Below, in pieces: positions 6,086 to 7,988 of a stretch of 7,988 nucleotides of DNA. The notes beneath the pieces were generated by a model that was not told the origin of the DNA, made no database searches, and saw nothing but the letters and a program-made list of their open reading frames with translations. Position 1 is the first letter of the stretch. Each line of letters opens with the position of its first letter. The position numbers and the translations under genes were made by a program. The DNA is from JADFNO01 sp965369945 (lineage in GTDB: Bacteria; Planctomycetota; Phycisphaerae; Phycisphaerales; SM1A02). The stretch covers positions 1 to 7,988 of the forward strand of contig CBDUST010000215.1 of the NCBI GenBank assembly GCA_965369945.1, in the 5' to 3' direction.

Positions 6086-7988
6086 CTTATCAAGCACTTC
6101 AGCCACTTCTGAGACACTAGGTACGCCCAACCAGGTCGCTACCACGGCACCATCGCTATTGACCAGCGCTGTACTGGGCAACACCAACTTACCCAAGCTC
6201 CGGTGCACGATCGTCTCGAACGCCTCTCTTTGGTCGGCTGTCGCATTGAACAGCAATTCATACGCCGGCTGTTGCGATTCAATGTACCTGTTGAGTTTTT
6301 CCGCTGAGTCTTTCGGATCCGTGGGCAGGCCATAGAACCCGATTTCTTCACCAAAATATTCCTTGAGCCTTTTTACCTGTGGGGCGTTCTTCTTGCATGC
6401 CGCACACCAGGTAGCCATCGATACAACCAATTGGTATTGGCCGGTGCGTGTTTCGTCAAAGACCGCGAATCTTTCCTCGGCCGGGTTTCGGCTGCCTTGG
6501 GCGACAGTCATCACCGAAGGGCGATAGTCTTCGACGTCTAGACCGCTGCCATCTATCGCCTCGGCCGGGTTTTCGAATATCTTGACAAGTCTCCCGACCT
6601 CGATGTCCTTGAACTCGTTTGATTTACCCGACGGCCAACGTATTTTCAGGTCAACTGTTGACTCGCGCCCAGTACCGAAGATCAGAGTCGAGCTGTTCTG
6701 GGCGCCGAATCCCTCGCCGAAGCGCATCTCTCGGACGTAGGTGCGCTGGGCAGTCGTGACATCGATCAGAGCACCAACTGCATCTCGACAACTCCACTCG
6801 GTGCTTGGCTGGTCCGTAGCGTTACCTCCAATCAACTTGACGGCAACGAAGTTGTTCGGTTCAGAACTCAGCTCGCGCAGTCGATTCATGTACACCTGCA
6901 GGTGGGGCGCGTTTGCATTCACCAGCGCCACATCCGGGTAGCCATCTCGATTGAAATCAAAAGCGCAGTGGGCTCGCGTATCAGAGATGGAGTCCATTCC
7001 CGAAATCAGCGACACATCTTCGAACTTGGAACCTTTGTTCATAAACAGGTGGTTGCGTTCCCAGCCGCTTAGCGAATGCATGATCAATCGCTTTTGGCCG
7101 TTCTCCTCAATCACCTCATAAACGTTGTACAGGAGGTGCTCATCCGGTTTCTCATCATTCCAGTCCTCGGAATAGATGACGTCTTGGTCAAGAGCTTTGT
7201 CTGTGCGCACGACCGAGCGCCAAAACGCCGATCACAAATCCTTGACGAACTCATCCTCAAATGGCGAAGTCAGAAAGCCGCTGCCGACGTAGATATCGAG
7301 TAAACCATCGTTATCAAAATCCGTGAACTGCCCGCCCCAAGACCAACCGGCCCTCGCCGCGTTCTCGTCCGTGCTCGGCAGGCATTGAAGCTTGCCGTCC
7401 TGGTGGTTGTAAAGACGATTGCCATTTGCCAACTGGTAAAAGCGGTCGTCCAGACCGGAAATCTGATTCAGAATTCGCATCCCAGCTTTGCTGTACATAT
7501 TCGAAACGTACAAATCGAAATCGCCATCGGCGTCGTAGTCTCCCCATGTAGCTCCCATGCCGAAGCCCATCATTTCTTCACCGCCCACCTCAAACGTCAC
7601 GTCCGCGAAGCTACCGCGATCATTGCGGTACAGAAAGTCCTGGGCGTAATCGTTACTGACGTACAGGTCCTGATCACCATCCTGGTCGTAGTCGGTCCAG
7701 ACGGACTGAAACGTATTGTGATTGTGGTCGATGTACTTGTTCTCGGCGGCCGCGGCAAATCTGCCTCCACCCATGTTCTGCAGCAGCAGATTCGACGGCC
7801 CAAATGCGCTCAAAAACCGATGCTGTACGTTGCGCAATCCTATGTAGCGATCGCGATCACTGGGCGAAAGGAAGTCGTCCGCCCAATCCTTGAATCGCTG
7901 GCTCCCGGTTGCGAAACCTTAGGTGCTCTGGTAGAGGTCGATCAAGCCGTCGTTGTTTAAGTCGGTCGCGGCGACCGACGCAACCAGG
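6080..7988 (-). CDS. CRTAC1-like FG-GAP/ASPIC-UnbV protein with TlpA-like thioredoxin domain; candidate selenoprotein (5' partial)
   Basis: A single minus-strand frame runs from the window edge to the TGA at 6082-6080, about 633 residues, broken by an in-frame TAA (7921-7919) and an in-frame TGA (7234-7232). Calcium-binding FG-GAP/VCBS repeats occur throughout: ATDLNNDGLIDLY before the TAA; WTDYDQDGDQDLYVSN, WGDYDADGDFDLYVSN and FTDFDNDGLLDIYVGS between the stops; AFDFNRDGYPDVALVN after the TGA. The ASPIC/UnbV domain follows (DAVGALIDV to IRWPSG..NEFKDIEVG, about 6560-6790). The last 130 residues are a TlpA-like thioredoxin fold with TWCAAC (redox cysteines at 6404-6406 and 6395-6397) and a cis-proline in LVLPSTALV. 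The family is normally exported; the signal peptide would lie beyond the window. The TGA sits in KDL-stop-SAFWRSVV, where I recall related proteins having a KDL/DDL-(Cys)-S-F-W-type segment (from memory, unchecked). A SECIS-like hairpin follows it. Alternatives: a pseudogene with two nonsense mutations, or separate genes, with the second starting at GTG 7210 without a ribosome site. Confidence 0.85.
7200..7224 (-). promoter_or_regulatory. Candidate bacterial SECIS element
   Basis: On the minus strand, 17 bases after the in-frame TGA, a GGTC tetraloop (7214-7211) is closed by C-G, then a U-U mismatch, then GCGC pairing with GCGC (7220-7217 with 7208-7205). Allowing one bulged A (7204), four more pairs (G-C, U-A, U-G, U-A) extend the stem to 7224/7200. 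By memory, the E. coli fdhF SECIS also has a GGUC loop, a uridine irregularity in the upper stem and about 18 bases between UGA and loop. Bacterial SECIS elements lie inside the coding region directly after UGA, as here. Supported by eye only; no folding or SelB-binding calculation was possible. Confidence 0.6.
7232..7234 (-). other. In-frame TGA, candidate selenocysteine codon
   Basis: This TGA follows FEDEFVKDL and is followed in the same frame by SAFWRSVVRTDKALDQDV. FG-GAP-protein sequence continues on both sides without any frameshift. No Shine-Dalgarno sequence precedes the GTG at 7210, so a fresh start of a second protein is unlikely. The gene's true end also uses TGA, so the whole genome does not read TGA as sense; only local recoding could read it through. 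Confidence 0.55.
7919..7921 (-). other. In-frame TAA interrupting the FG-GAP protein
   Basis: The codon falls in DLYQST-stop-GFATGSQRFKDWADDFL, all in one frame. In FG-GAP proteins a Tyr is common at this place (DLY-STYG), so a single-base change from TAC or TAT would explain it. TAA cannot be recoded as selenocysteine. It is a nonsense mutation or a sequencing error, or the real start lies downstream (TTG at 7837 or another), in which case the upstream repeat would be a relic. Confidence 0.6.

Noticed and set aside
6080..7210. A separate 376-residue protein starting at GTG 7210
   Set aside because: It would start in the middle of the propeller with no Shine-Dalgarno sequence, and the same frame continues upstream through the TGA with family-like sequence.
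6080..7988. A general alternative genetic code in which TGA is always sense
   Set aside because: The same gene terminates at TGA 6082-6080, directly followed by the intergenic gap and the convergent remnant, and the four operon genes all end at TAG. This gives no sign of global recoding.

Overview
The window most likely comes from a Planctomycetota-type genome, with Verrucomicrobiota as the main alternative. This is inferred from gene content: a formylglycine-type sulfatase, a sodium:solute symporter with long extra ends, a lipoprotein glycerophosphodiesterase, and a CRTAC1-type FG-GAP/ASPIC-UnbV protein, in DNA of moderately high G+C. No rRNA, functional tRNA, CRISPR array or intact mobile element was seen.

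Layout: (1) Bases 1-279 hold the 3' end of a plus-strand sulfatase gene. Only about 60 C-terminal codons remain, and the frame is closed just upstream. (2) Bases 297-5482 are a tight minus-strand block of four genes. In transcription order they are a 217-residue membrane-anchored protein of unknown function, a 711-residue SSS symporter, a glycerophosphodiester phosphodiesterase lipoprotein and an exported sulfatase. Gaps are 18, 21 (or 12) and 2 bp, so one operon is likely. (3) Bases 5483-5845 carry no convincing gene but contain several perfect inverted repeats and a 13-base piece resembling a tRNA T-arm. (4) Bases 5846-6052 encode only the C-terminal end of an ASPIC/UnbV domain on the plus strand. 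(5) From 6080 to the right edge the minus strand encodes a large secreted-type protein with FG-GAP/VCBS propeller repeats, an ASPIC/UnbV domain and a C-terminal TlpA-like thioredoxin domain with a WCAAC motif. Its start lies outside the window.

The main discovery candidate is in this last gene. Its frame is interrupted by an in-frame TGA at 7234-7232, yet homologous-looking sequence continues in the same frame on both sides. Seventeen bases after the TGA begins a GGUC apical loop closed by a GC-rich stem with a U-U mismatch. Loop, spacing and uridine irregularity closely resemble the bacterial SECIS of E. coli fdhF as I remember it. I propose that TGA is read as selenocysteine, giving a CRTAC1-like selenoprotein fused to a thioredoxin domain. 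A second in-frame stop, TAA at 7921-7919, cannot be selenocysteine. It is either a nonsense mutation or a sequence error, and it keeps open the alternative that the whole gene is a pseudogene.

How the parts may work together (inference): the four-gene operon looks like a scavenging unit, with an exported sulfatase and a lipoprotein phosphodiesterase releasing sulfate and glycerophosphate or alcohols outside the inner membrane, and the symporter importing an organic product. Each of the two truncated plus-strand remnants lies tail-to-tail with a fuller gene of its own family, which suggests past rearrangement within a region rich in paralogues.
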